From contig NZ_JADJJX010000001.1 of assembly GCF_016706325.1 (NCBI RefSeq), positions 310,001 to 374,000 on the forward strand: a DNA stretch of 64,000 bases, given 5' to 3'. The stretch comes from Methanothrix sp. (lineage in GTDB: Archaea > Halobacteriota > Methanosarcinia > Methanotrichales > Methanotrichaceae). Made by a program: the position numbers and the translations under genes. Below are positions 25,919-34,838 of this stretch, piece after piece. How positions within the stretch are numbered: the stretch's first letter is position 1; every line of letters begins with the position of its first letter. The notes beneath the pieces are model-generated. The model saw only the letters and a list, made by a program, of their open reading frames with translations, searched no databases and was not told the origin of the DNA.

Positions 25919-26308
25919 CTATCTTCCAGATTTCAGAATTCTAATAGCCAGTAGCGCTGCATTATCACCATTATCTATTCCTACACATGCCACAGGAACG
26001 CCGGGAGGCATCTGAACGATGGAGAGCAGTGCATCCAGGCCACCCAGCTTCGCGCTAACTGGAACCCCTATCACTGGACGGAGAGTCCGGGAGGCGATGA
26101 GACCTGGCAGGGCAGCTGAGAGGCCGGCGATGGCGATGAAGACCCGGGCGTCAGTCTCAGTTATATACTCCTCCAGCTCCTGAGGATTCCTGTGAGCAGA
26201 GAGAACCCGATACTCAAATGAAACGCCCTCCTCATTCAACTTTTTCAGGACCCTGTCCACAATCATATGATCCGATCTGGACCCCGAGATAACTGCAATA
26301 TCAACCAT
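25919..26308 (-). CDS. purE: PurE-type aminoimidazole ribonucleotide carboxylase/mutase
   Basis: PurE acts in purine synthesis on carboxylated aminoimidazole ribonucleotide. The GSRSDHMI motif (about residues 9-16), the RVLSAHRNP motif (about 34-42) and a glycine-rich loop (AGLSAALPGLIAS, near 63-75) are present. At 129 residues it is shorter than many bacterial PurE proteins (about 160), but the core is complete. I cannot tell class I mutase from class II carboxylase from this alone. Confidence 0.85.
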   Translation of the reverse strand: MVDIAVISGSRSDHMIVDRVLKKLNEEGVSFEYRVLSAHRNPQELEEYITETDARVFIAIAGLSAALPGLIASRTLRPVIGVPVSAKLGGLDALLSIVQMPPGVPVACVGIDNGDNAALLAIRILKSGR

Positions 26309-26344
26309 GACTGCTCCATGAGATCGATCTCAATAAAATCAACA

Positions 26345-26647
26345 TCAAGCCCTTTCAGAGGCTCGGCTTTGGTTCTCGTCCTGCAGCTCTTGCTGCTTTT
26401 TTGTGCTCATCTGAATCAGGATCTCATAGATGCCTTTTATGGCGCCTGCATCCAGATTCTTCTCTGTGGCCAGGTCCACCGCCCGGCTCAATACCCTGCC
26501 CTCCTGCTCGGGATCGCGGATCGGCCTTCCCTCTCTCCTCTTGACCTCGAAGATCATTTTGGTGATTCCGATTCGTTTATCGATGAGCTCCACGATCCTC
26601 TGGTCGATCTCCTCGATATCCCTCCTGTATCTGTTCAGATCCGTCAG
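26345..26647 (-). CDS. Chorismate mutase, AroQ type, unusual start
   Basis: The product converts chorismate to prephenate, feeding pheA at 22 kb. The AroQ helix pattern runs RRDIEEIDQRIVELIDKRIG, then KMIFEVKRREGRPIRDPEQE with the conserved Lys and Arg, and a C-terminal helix. A GTG at 26593 would begin inside helix 1 (MELIDKR) and cut off conserved residues. In the same frame a CTG at 26647, overlapping the shikimate kinase stop, gives MTDLNRYRRDIEEID, which restores helix 1. No ATG, GTG or TTG precedes it in frame. The start given here is thus non-canonical and uncertain. Confidence 0.75.
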   Translation of the reverse strand: MTDLNRYRRDIEEIDQRIVELIDKRIGITKMIFEVKRREGRPIRDPEQEGRVLSRAVDLATEKNLDAGAIKGIYEILIQMSTKKQQELQDENQSRASERA

Positions 26648-27498
26648 AATCCTCGCCCCCTGGATGCAGGCCTGTTATCTGCTTTCGTTCTTATCACTCT
26701 TCCGCCCAGCGCCCTCCAGGACTCTTCCAGGCCATCCATCCTGCTCTCATCGATCAGAGCGGCATAAGAGGGACCCGTTCCAGAGAGGCTGGCCCCCCAC
26801 GCCCCCTCCTCCAGCGCCAGGATCAGGGGCTCAGAGGAGAGGCCCAGAGCAGCGCAATAGGCCAGACCATTCAGTGTCATGGCCCGGCCGTACTCGCCCT
26901 TCATGGCCAGATCGAAGGCCAGATCTGCCATAGGGGCAATAACCCTGGATCGAGAGATATCAGTATCTCGTGAGAAGATCCTCCGATCGGGAACCAGGAG
27001 CATAACACTGCAGTGAAGCTCATCCCTGCGAAGGAGGGACATCCTGTGGTTATCGGTCACCACCACCCCGCCGAGCATCGAGGCCAGAGCATCATCCAGA
27101 GCGCCGGTTATGGTGACTCCCACCTCCCTTGCTGCCTCCACCCCGATCCTGGCCGCTCTCACCAGATCCATATCCATATCGAGGGCATCGAGAGCTGCCA
27201 GGATAACGGCATTGGCAGCGGCGCTGCTGCTCTTCAGACCGCTGGCCACGGGGATCTCACTGGAGGTCCTCACCCGGCCACCATACTCAAGGCCCAGATG
27301 CTCCAAGAGCCTCTCCACACAGCGCTCAATCAGGCTGGTATCCACACCCGGGACATCCCCTCTGATGGCAGGGGAGCTGTCCAGTTCCACCTCCGCTCGG
27401 GTTTCAAGCTCGATTGCAAAGGCTGAGCCCTTCCAGTTTGCCACAGCATTGAGAACTGAGGCTGCGCCATTCGACCGCCCATATCCTCTCATATTCAA
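26644..27498 (-). CDS. aroK: Archaeal shikimate kinase, GHMP family
   Basis: Archaea use a GHMP-superfamily kinase for shikimate in place of the bacterial AroK fold. The 284-residue protein has the N-terminal GRSNGAASVLNA, the ATP loop PVASGLKSSSAAANA (about residues 83-97), DDALASMLGG and the C-terminal SLSGTGPSYAAL motif. It overlaps the chorismate mutase gene, so two aromatic-pathway genes are coupled. An alternative ATG two codons downstream (MRGYGRSNG) is possible. Confidence 0.92.
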   Translation of the reverse strand: MNMRGYGRSNGAASVLNAVANWKGSAFAIELETRAEVELDSSPAIRGDVPGVDTSLIERCVERLLEHLGLEYGGRVRTSSEIPVASGLKSSSAAANAVILAALDALDMDMDLVRAARIGVEAAREVGVTITGALDDALASMLGGVVVTDNHRMSLLRRDELHCSVMLLVPDRRIFSRDTDISRSRVIAPMADLAFDLAMKGEYGRAMTLNGLAYCAALGLSSEPLILALEEGAWGASLSGTGPSYAALIDESRMDGLEESWRALGGRVIRTKADNRPASRGRGF

Positions 27499-27509
27499 TC
27501 ATCCGCCAT

Positions 27510-28034
27510 TCAGGACTGCTCCATCTCGAGGACCTTCCTGAACTTTTCCAGATCCAGCACAAACTGCACCTCGCCTGCCCGGCTGTACCTGGCGATCATC
27601 TTATCGAGGTACTCCAGCTCGCTGATGGAGGATATGAACACCGGCTGGTAGCTTCCCAGGTCCACCAGAGGGATGACCTCGACTCCCCCTTTGCTGGCCC
27701 CATCCTCCAGATCCTTTACCACCACCACAAAGCTGAAGCTCTTGAAGCCCAGGCCGCGGGCGATGTTCTTGGCCAGGCTGTTCATCTGCTGCACCCTTCG
27801 GGAGGAGAGTCCTTTATAGGCAGCAGGCGAATCCTTGTACTCGATGAACATGATGGAGTCATCCGACCATAGGATGGCATCATACTCCACCACGGCGATT
27901 GAGTTTTTCATCGCCACTACATTGAAAAGTACCCCGCGACACCAGTTTATGTTGAGATGAACTCTGAAGTCCGCCTCAGTCAGAGGAGCGATCCTGCTCT
28001 TCAGAACATAGGGGTCGCTTGACAGCTCGATCAT
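27510..28034 (-). CDS. Conserved protein, possible PD-(D/E)XK-like nuclease fold
   Basis: The 174-residue soluble protein is not assigned to a family. Its central part, VEYDAILWSDDSIMFIEYKDS (near residues 48-68; read as VEYDAILWSDD then SIMFIEYKDS), resembles the strand-turn-strand with D and E-x-K seen in restriction-endonuclease-like folds. It is followed by a helix with RRVQQMNSLAKN and a strand FSFVVVVKD. That is an inference from pattern only. It lies upstream of the shikimate kinase gene on the same strand, with an 11-base gap. Confidence 0.6.
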   Translation of the reverse strand: MIELSSDPYVLKSRIAPLTEADFRVHLNINWCRGVLFNVVAMKNSIAVVEYDAILWSDDSIMFIEYKDSPAAYKGLSSRRVQQMNSLAKNIARGLGFKSFSFVVVVKDLEDGASKGGVEVIPLVDLGSYQPVFISSISELEYLDKMIARYSRAGEVQFVLDLEKFRKVLEMEQS

Positions 28035-28080
28035 ACAGAGTCCATGGCTCTCTTGCTAAATGGACTTTTCCAGACGGAGA

Positions 28081-29241
28081 TCAGCCCCGCATGAGATTTG
28101 CCAGCAGGTCATAGAGAGTGCGGGGGCGTATCATTGATACCTTCGTCCCGGCATAGACTGCTTTTTTTAGAAAGGAGCCTTTAGATAGCAGCTCCCTTCC
28201 CGTGAGGCCCGAGATCAGCCTCTCTATCTCCTCATCCCTCATCTGGCCGAGGGTGAGAAGGGATGATCTGCCCATGCGGTACTGCCAGTAGAACTCCCGC
28301 CTCCACCGGCGCACATACTCGGATAGAGAGCGAGAGGATACATCATCTCTCTGTACGGCTTCTGCTGCCACTGTGCCGCAGATGCTGCCGGCACGCATAC
28401 TATAAGCCAGGCCGCTCTGGCCGGCTGCCCCGCCTGTGACCATCAGGGAGTCGGCCACCATCTCCCCGGGCATGACGCAAATGGGATCTCCTCCCCTCCT
28501 GATGGATAGTATCTTCATCCGGTCAATGTCTCTGTATTGAGAGGCCTTATAAGCCTGGAATAGCTTGCTGAACCGATCGAAGAACGGCCTCACATCCCGG
28601 CCATGACCGCGTACGAACACCCCTATTGTGGCCAGATCACCTCCTGCGGGAGAGAATGTGGCCTTCCAGCCCGGTGCCATGCTGCCCAGCCAGTACTGGA
28701 AGAACATCTCCTCGCCCAGATAGGGATATTCGATATCTGCTTCCATAGCCCAGGCGATGTCCTCTGGGTGGCGCATGGGTCTCAGCCCCTCCTTCTCCGA
28801 TAGCCCGGATGCAATCCCAGAGGCATCTATCACCACTCGCGCATGAATCTCTGCTCCTTGCAGGCTGACCCTCCTCTCTTTGCCGCTTAGCCGAATGCTC
28901 TTGACCTCACCTGAGAGAGGGGCGACCCCTGCCTTTTCTGCCAGGCGGAGATAATGGCGGTCGAAGGCCTCCCGGTCGATGAAGTAGCCTTTGGCAGGGA
29001 TGGTGACCCCCCGGCCGGAGGGGCTGAGAATGCGCATACCATCCAGCTCCTTTCTGAGCAGACAGTCGTTGATCCTAACCCCGGAGAGGGTGGCCATTCC
29101 CTCGAAGAGGGTATTGGCATCATGCTGCAGGCGGCCGAGGTTTCTGTCCAGCAGCATAACACTGGCCCCACCCTCGGCGGCAGATGTGGCTGCCATCATT
29201 CCAGCGGAGGAGGCGCCCACTACCAGTATATCGCATTTCAC
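28081..29241 (-). CDS. FAD-dependent oxidoreductase, geranylgeranyl reductase family
   Basis: The 386-residue flavoprotein starts with a Rossmann dinucleotide fold (DILVVGASSAGMMAATSAA, Gly near residues 9, 13 and onwards). It has a second FAD motif ARVVIDASG (near 134-142) and the ADSLMVTGGAAGQSGLAYSMRAG segment near 262-284. This matches the geranylgeranyl reductase-like group, which in archaea saturates isoprenoid chains of membrane lipids or quinones. Archaeal genomes hold several paralogs, and the exact substrate is unknown. Confidence 0.85.
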   Translation of the reverse strand: MKCDILVVGASSAGMMAATSAAEGGASVMLLDRNLGRLQHDANTLFEGMATLSGVRINDCLLRKELDGMRILSPSGRGVTIPAKGYFIDREAFDRHYLRLAEKAGVAPLSGEVKSIRLSGKERRVSLQGAEIHARVVIDASGIASGLSEKEGLRPMRHPEDIAWAMEADIEYPYLGEEMFFQYWLGSMAPGWKATFSPAGGDLATIGVFVRGHGRDVRPFFDRFSKLFQAYKASQYRDIDRMKILSIRRGGDPICVMPGEMVADSLMVTGGAAGQSGLAYSMRAGSICGTVAAEAVQRDDVSSRSLSEYVRRWRREFYWQYRMGRSSLLTLGQMRDEEIERLISGLTGRELLSKGSFLKKAVYAGTKVSMIRPRTLYDLLANLMRG

Positions 29242-29394
29242 AATAAGGGGGTGGATGCTCAGGTGAGATGAACCTTTCCCGGCGGATCTCGGGGGAGCAT
29301 CGGGAACTGATGCCGAGGAAATAGGAAAAAACGAAGCCAGACAGAAGATCTGACTATGCTTGATCAGATGGTGATCTCAGCCCGGGCACTTTTC

Positions 29395-29504
29395 AGATCA
29401 GGAAGTTCCTGGTCCGGGCTACATACTCAACCAGGCAGTTCCCTGGTCGGGCTATATACTTGATCAGGCAGTGGCCTTGGTTCGAGCTATATACTTGATC
29501 AGCT
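29395..29504. repeat. About 36-bp repeat made from the end of the DUF1699 gene
   Basis: On the minus strand the last 36 or so bases of the DUF1699 coding region (ctgatcaagtatatagctcg and the following accaaggccactgc) recur twice more downstream of the stop, with decay. The gene's 3' end thus seems to have been duplicated in tandem. The rest of 29242-29463 has no gene. Confidence 0.7.
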
Positions 29505-29871
29505 CCGGGCCGAGCCTTGCCTTCTTCTGAATCTGGCTTGCCACCTCGTCCATGCTGGCACCACTGGCAGCAAGAGAGCGGATCTCCTCGATAGTGGAAT
29601 CATCCACAGTGAAATACTCATCCAGATCCTTTCTATGTCCCCAGACATCCCCTTCCAGCAGCTCTATGCCCTGCATATCCAGGAACACCTGGATGGCATT
29701 GGACATGGTCTTGCGGTAGGAGGGGGGTACCTGAATCATTCTTAGCCTCGGACATCTCTGCATCAAGTTGAGAAAATCTACATTGCTGGCCCTGAATGCT
29801 AGATGGACTGTCTTCTCATTTGGATTGAGGTTAGGTATCTCATTTCTGGCGCTGACAACTCTGAGTCTCAT
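29464..29871 (-). CDS. DUF1699 family protein
   Basis: The 135-residue product matches DUF1699, a family known from Methanosarcinales. Conserved-looking parts are VSARNEIPNLNPNEKTVHLAFR (read as VSARNEIPNL and NEKTVHLAFRASN), CPRLRMIQVPPSYRKTMS near residues 40-57 and the acidic EGDVWGHRKDLDEYF near 73-87. A C-terminal helix-turn-helix-like segment (ASMDEVASQIQKKARLG) could bind nucleic acid. No function is known. Confidence 0.8.
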   Translation of the reverse strand: MRLRVVSARNEIPNLNPNEKTVHLAFRASNVDFLNLMQRCPRLRMIQVPPSYRKTMSNAIQVFLDMQGIELLEGDVWGHRKDLDEYFTVDDSTIEEIRSLAASGASMDEVASQIQKKARLGPELIKYIARTKATA

Positions 29872-30326
29872 CTCTTATCACTCCAACCTTAAAAAGGCAT
29901 TAGTATTATTAATAGACACTTTCGCTGTACACTTCTGTACAAATCGAGTTCAAGAGACCTTAATAGCGGCAAAAAATTAGTTCGCCTGTTCTTTCGGGCA
30001 AGCAGTGGGCAGAATTGGATCATAGCATTACCAATAGCGAATTCGAAAAGAGACGATCAAGGCTCACAAGAAATCATAAAAAGAGTATTTCTTATTCTCT
30101 TTTCCAGAAGTTCTAGCTGCACCATTCTGGACTCTCGTAAACCAATTCAAAAAAAAATATTCGACGCAACGACTTTAAAAAAAAAACTGCCCGATTGTGT
30201 ATAGAAGAGCATAGTTTTGGAGTTCAATGAGATCTTTAGAGACTTAAAGCTGAAAAAATCGAGCATCGCGATCCTTGGGAGCAGCCTTCCAAAGCGAAGG
30301 GATTTTAAAGAGGGACAGATTAAAAG
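29872..30326. other. Intergenic region, AT-rich, no gene seen
   Basis: About 455 bases between DUF1699 and pycB, on divergent strands, so promoters for both are expected here. Long A runs occur near 30148-30158 and 30176-30186, and the frames through them on the minus strand have no ribosome binding site or motif. I see no structured RNA that I can name. Confidence 0.45.
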
Positions 30327-32042
30327 ATGGTCTTTATGGGCAGGGTAATGCTTACAGAAACGGTTTTTAGAGATGCACATCAGTCTCTGCTGGCCACCAG
30401 AATGAGGACCAGGGATATGCTACCCATAGCAGAGAAGATGGACCAGGTCGGCTTCTTCTCCCTGGAGGTTTGGGGGGGGGCTACCTTCGATAGCTGTATC
30501 CGCTATCTCAATGAAGATCCCTGGGAAAGGCTGAGGTCTCTTAAGAGGGCCATGCCTAACACCCCTATACAGATGCTCCTTCGCGGACAGAACCTGGTGG
30601 GCTACAGGCATTATGCAGACGATGTAGTGGATAAATTTGTGGAACAGGCAGCTAAGAATGGAGTCGATATCTTCAGGATCTTTGATGCTGTCAATGATAT
30701 AAGAAATATGGAGCGTTCAATCAAGGCTGTCAAAAAGATGGAAAAGCACGTCCAGGCAGGGATCAGCTACACCATCAGCCCAGTGCACAGCAATGAGCAG
30801 TTTGCTCAATTCGCCGTCCAGTTGGCGGAGCTTGGCTGCGACTCCATCTGCATCAAGGATATGGCCGGGCTCATAAGCCCTAAGAATGCATATGACCTCA
30901 TCCGGGCGATCAAAAAGGAGGTCAGCCTCCCTATAAACCTGCACACTCACTGCACCAGTGGCATGGCCCAGATGAGCTACTTTCACGGCTGTCAGGCAGG
31001 GGCGGATATCCTGGATGTGGCCATGTCCCCCCTCTCCGGTGGCAGCTCTCAGCCGGCCACAGAGAGCCTGGTGGCGGCTCTTCAGGGAACGCCCTATGAC
31101 ACCGGCCTAGATCTTGGGCTCTTGACTGAGATCAAGAGATACTTCGAGAAGATCATGGAGATATATGCCCCGGTATTCAACGCCATCGCCTCCCGTGTGG
31201 ATACCAATGTCCTGGCCTATCAGGTTCCAGGAGGAATGCTCTCCAACCTGGTCAGCCAGCTGACTGAACAGAAGGCCATGGACAAATACGAGGAGGTTTT
31301 GGCTGAGATCCCCAGGGTTCGCAAGGATCTGGGATACCCACCCCTGGTCACCCCGACCAGCCAGATCGTCGGCACCCAGGCAGTCTTGAATGTGGTCACC
31401 GGCGATCGCTACAAGATGGTTCCCAGAGAGGTCAAGGATTATGTCAAGGGGCTGTATGGAAAGCCGCCTGCTATGATCGATCCCAAGGTGAGGCTCAAGG
31501 TGCTGTGCGATGAGGATGCGATCACAGTACGGCCTGCAGATCTGCTGCCACCTGAATATGGGGAGGCAAAGAAGGCAGTTGACGCCCTGGGCCTGGCCAA
31601 GAAGGAGGAGGATTATCTCACCTATGCCCTCTATCCCCAGGTGGCTTTGAAGTTCCTCCAGGGAGCAGCCACAGAGGAGCCCCTGGTCAAGAAGGAGAAG
31701 ACGCTGGATCTGGGCTCTCCCTTAAAGGCCAAGCCCATGGCCCTCAATGTCGAAATCGATGGCGAAGCCTATCTGGTCAAGGTGGCCCCGGCGGGCATGA
31801 CCATCCAGGAGGCCCAGCCCAAGGCCCCCACCGATGGAGTGACCGTTCCCATGCAGGGTGTGGTCATCCGCTATCAGGTCAAGAAGGGCGACCGGGTGGT
31901 CAGAGGAGATCCAGTGGCCGTCCTGGAGGCCATGAAGATGGAGCAGAATATCCTGGCCAATAGGGATGGCAAGATAAGAGAGATCTATGTCAAGGAAGGG
32001 ACCACCGTCGCCCCCGGCGATGTCTTGATATCCATTGAGTAG
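30327..32042 (+). CDS. pycB: Pyruvate carboxylase subunit B
   Basis: PycB carries the carboxyltransferase and biotin domains of the two-subunit archaeal pyruvate carboxylase that makes oxaloacetate. The 571-residue protein shows FRDAHQSLLATRMRT (about residues 13-27), VWGGATFDSCIRYL (about 48-61), the metal and pyruvate region LHTHCTSGMAQM, and the C-terminal biotin site EAMKMEQN (Lys near residue 537). The biotin carboxylase subunit PycA is not in the window. Starts at 30336 (MGRVM) and 30348 (MLTET) are also plausible. An Ala/Pro-rich linker (about 485-505) joins the biotin domain. Confidence 0.95.
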   Translation: MVFMGRVMLTETVFRDAHQSLLATRMRTRDMLPIAEKMDQVGFFSLEVWGGATFDSCIRYLNEDPWERLRSLKRAMPNTPIQMLLRGQNLVGYRHYADDVVDKFVEQAAKNGVDIFRIFDAVNDIRNMERSIKAVKKMEKHVQAGISYTISPVHSNEQFAQFAVQLAELGCDSICIKDMAGLISPKNAYDLIRAIKKEVSLPINLHTHCTSGMAQMSYFHGCQAGADILDVAMSPLSGGSSQPATESLVAALQGTPYDTGLDLGLLTEIKRYFEKIMEIYAPVFNAIASRVDTNVLAYQVPGGMLSNLVSQLTEQKAMDKYEEVLAEIPRVRKDLGYPPLVTPTSQIVGTQAVLNVVTGDRYKMVPREVKDYVKGLYGKPPAMIDPKVRLKVLCDEDAITVRPADLLPPEYGEAKKAVDALGLAKKEEDYLTYALYPQVALKFLQGAATEEPLVKKEKTLDLGSPLKAKPMALNVEIDGEAYLVKVAPAGMTIQEAQPKAPTDGVTVPMQGVVIRYQVKKGDRVVRGDPVAVLEAMKMEQNILANRDGKIREIYVKEGTTVAPGDVLISIE

Positions 32043-32072
32043 ATCAAAGCCGGATGAAAGAGGTAATGCGAT

Positions 32073-32948
32073 TTGACAATGAAGAGAGAACAGGTGCTCA
32101 TTGAGGCTCTGCCTTACATTCGGGAGTTCTACGATTCCATCATGGTCTTCAAGATCGGCGGCTCGATCATGTCCGATACTGAAGTGCTCGAGGACTTCGT
32201 CCAGGATGTAGTCCTCCTGCGTTACATCGGCATCCATCCCATCATCGTTCATGGGGGGGGGCCTGAGATCTCCCAGGCCATGGAGAGGTTCGGCAAGAAG
32301 GCGGAGTTCGTGGGGGGGCTGCGGGTGACCGACCGGGAGACCCTGGCCATCGCCCGCATGGTCCTGCTGGGCAATATCAATGCCGAGCTGGTCAATCTCA
32401 TCGGCAAGTATGGAGGCAAGGGCATAGGCCTGTCCGGCCAGGATGGCATGTTCCTGAAGGCCAAGAAGAAGGCTGTGCAGAGGGCAGAGGGGGAGGATCC
32501 TGTGGATCTGGGATTTGTGGGCGATGTGGAGAAGGTGGATCCAGAGATTCTGATGATCATGGCAGGAAAGGGCTACATTCCGGTTATATCCCCCATAGCC
32601 ACCGATGACCAGGGGAACAACTTCAATGTTAATGCTGATACTGTGGCAGGAGCAGTAGCCATAGCCATGAGGGCGAAGAAGTTCTTCTCGATCACCGATG
32701 TGGAGGGAGTGCGCATGAACCCGGATGACCCGGCCAGTGTGATCTCCGAGTTCCCTGCCTCGGACTTCAGCCGGCTGGTGGCCGAGGGGATAATCAAGGG
32801 CGGGATGATCCCCAAGGTGGAGGCCTGTGTATCTGTGGTGCAGGGCGGGGTGGAGAAAGCCCATATTATCGATGGCAGAAAGCACCATGCCATCCTCTTG
32901 GAGCTGCTCACCACAGAGGGCATTGGGACGATGATCAGCAGAAATTGA
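32073..32948 (+). CDS. argB: Acetylglutamate kinase
   Basis: ArgB phosphorylates N-acetylglutamate in arginine synthesis. The 291-residue protein has FKIGGSIM (about residues 26-33), the HGGGPEIS glycine loop (about 60-67), GGLRVTD, VNADTVAGAVA (near 189-199) and the C-terminal GGMIPKVEACVSVVQGGV. The start is a TTG with gaggt eight bases upstream; an ATG six bases further on (MKREQ) is the alternative. It follows pycB by 30 bases and may share its transcript. Confidence 0.95.
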   Translation: MTMKREQVLIEALPYIREFYDSIMVFKIGGSIMSDTEVLEDFVQDVVLLRYIGIHPIIVHGGGPEISQAMERFGKKAEFVGGLRVTDRETLAIARMVLLGNINAELVNLIGKYGGKGIGLSGQDGMFLKAKKKAVQRAEGEDPVDLGFVGDVEKVDPEILMIMAGKGYIPVISPIATDDQGNNFNVNADTVAGAVAIAMRAKKFFSITDVEGVRMNPDDPASVISEFPASDFSRLVAEGIIKGGMIPKVEACVSVVQGGVEKAHIIDGRKHHAILLELLTTEGIGTMISRN

Positions 32949-33111
32949 ACTTGGCTGCATAGGCCAATTGAGCTTATTCAGGATGGCTGGTTGATGCCAT
33001 TGGGGCTCCTGCCCCGCCTCCTTTCATGGCCTTCCCCAGGGCATCTTCCCGGCTGCTCATCCCTAAATTGCGCGGATATGTTACTGCAGAGAGGTCTTAT
33101 TTCTCCCTATA

Positions 33112-33555
33112 TCACTCCCCTTCTTGCTCCTCCTCCTGGGCCCCTTCCTCTGCTGCAGCCTCCTTTGGGCTGATCTTTCCGGTCTTCACCCAATAGTCCT
33201 TGATGGCTGCATGTAGGGCATCGGCTCCCAGGTTTGAGCAGTGCAGCTTCTGAGGGGGCAGCCCTCCCAGCTCACCGGCCACATCATCGCGGGTGATCTT
33301 CACTGCCTCATCCAGGCTCTTTCCCTTTGCCATCTCTGTGACCATGCTGGAGACGGCTATGGCTGAACCGCAGCCGAAGGTTCTGAACTTGATATCAGAG
33401 ATCCGTTCGTCCTTGACATTGATGAATATCTCCATCAGGTCGCCGCAGACGGGATTTCCTACCTTTCCATATCCGTCCGGGTTCTCTATCACCCCCACAT
33501 TTCTGGGATTCATGAAGTGATCCATAACGGTTTCATTGTAGCCTATCTGTGCCAT
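33112..33555 (-). CDS. IscU/NifU-like iron-sulfur cluster scaffold
   Basis: The 147-residue protein is an IscU-type scaffold. The three cluster-binding cysteines are in NPVCGDLMEI (near residue 37), FGCGSAIAVS (near 62) and KLHCSNLG (near 106). The ALHAAIKDYW helix follows, and the tail after residue 125 is acidic and disordered. A cysteine desulfurase is usually found beside it, but none is in the window, so it may use a distant partner. It ends near the inverted IS1-like element, on the other side of a gap of about 120 bases. Confidence 0.92.
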   Translation of the reverse strand: MAQIGYNETVMDHFMNPRNVGVIENPDGYGKVGNPVCGDLMEIFINVKDERISDIKFRTFGCGSAIAVSSMVTEMAKGKSLDEAVKITRDDVAGELGGLPPQKLHCSNLGADALHAAIKDYWVKTGKISPKEAAAEEGAQEEEQEGE

Positions 33556-33673
33556 TCATCTATCACCTTTTGCCATTCTGGACGTGGTGAGCTGCTATTG
33601 AGATATAAGCTACATAAATTGTCTCATTGACAGGAATAGATCGGCAGGTGATATAATCCTGAAAGGATGCGAG

Positions 33674-34838
33674 GGTCGTGAATCTACAATCGGCTGTTAT
33701 TTATATAACCTATTCCTATATGCTACATGGGGTGTAGCAAAATGGGCAAAAGAGGTCCAAAGCCTCGATTCTTGGATGTAGCATGCCCGAATGAGCAGTG
33801 CAATCTATTTGGAATTGCTGGGAAAGGAAACGTCACTGTGTACGGAACTTACAAGATAAGCTCCGGCAAGGTCAGGAAATATATTTGCCACACATGTGGT
33901 ACCAGATTCTGTGATAGAACTAACACTGCATTCTATGACACAAGAACAAACGAAGAAAAGATCAAGCTGGCTCTAAAAATGGCCATGCGTGGAATGAGTG
34001 TCTTAGGAATAGCTGAGATCCTTGAGTCAAAACCATCTACTGTAAGCACTTGGATCTCGAAAGCAGCAAAGCATAGTGAAAAAGTCAATGAAGTTGTCTT
34101 GAAGGATGTAGAGACCCCAAAGGTAGAGATGGACGAGGCATGGACTTTTGTGGGGAAAAACACTAGAGAAGGTGAATACGAAGATAAAGGAACTTGGATC
34201 TGGATAAGCATGGCTGCAAATTGCAGGTTGGTGCTTTCACATGTTATCGGTGAGCGATCTCAGGAAAATGCAGATCAGCTCGTTTCAAATACTGCCAAAA
34301 GACTCAGATCAATGCCGCTCTTTGTGACAGATGGATTAAGACTATATGCAGCTCTTCGAAAGCAATATGGAAAACTACAGCCGTTCGCACCAACAGGCAA
34401 GCGAGGGCGACCTCGAAGTCTAAATTAATCGTAGATGAACTATTACAATATGCTCAAGTCATTAAAATGAGGGTCAACGGTAGACTAAAAAAGTGGTCAA
34501 GAGAATCATATTTGGCAAAGATATAGACCACAAAATGATATCTACCAGCTACATTGAACGGCAAAAACCTGACATGCAGACAAGATAATAACCGCATATC
34601 AAGGAAAACCATAGGTTTCTCTAAGGAGACTGCAGAATTGAATAACCAAATGACCCTATATTTCGCGCACTTCAACTACTGCCGAAAGCATCGTGCTCTA
34701 AAATATAGAAATGAGATGGGCATAACGAAGTTCAATAGTCCCGCGAAGCAAGCTGGCTTAATCGATCATGTCTGGAGCTTGCAGGAACTCTTGACTTTTC
34801 CATATTACAAAACTCAAACCCATTAGAGGCTCACGACC
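33674..34838 (+). mobile_element. IS1-family-like insertion sequence, copy 2 (1165 bp, both ends present)
   Basis: The left end starts ggtcgtgaatctac and the right end, read on the minus strand, starts ggtcgtgagcctct, so the terminal inverted repeats share ggtcgtga and some further bases. The left part matches copy 1 at 1-513 almost perfectly, but in inverted orientation 33 kb away. No clear target duplication was seen (flanks gatgcgag and ggaattgc differ). The right end cuts into a HicB-like gene. Confidence 0.8.
33727..34826 (+). pseudogene. IS1-like transposase with several frameshifts
   Basis: The first 233 residues are intact in one frame. They comprise the zinc ribbon, helix-turn-helix, first Asp (VEMDEAW, near residue 138) and second Asp (FVTDGLRLY, near 206). 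After GKRGRPRS the frame is lost near 34420. The continuation (KLIVDELLQYAQ, then FGKDIDHKMISTSYIER with the expected catalytic Glu, then NLTCRQDNNRISRKTIGFS to the end near 34826) needs about three more single-base corrections, at about 34420, 34510 and 34565. All lie at short A or T runs. The element cannot make a full transposase as read. Confidence 0.75.

Noticed and set aside
29872..30326. tRNA or riboswitch in the gap before pycB
   Set aside because: No cloverleaf, T-loop sequence or known riboswitch core could be identified by eye.
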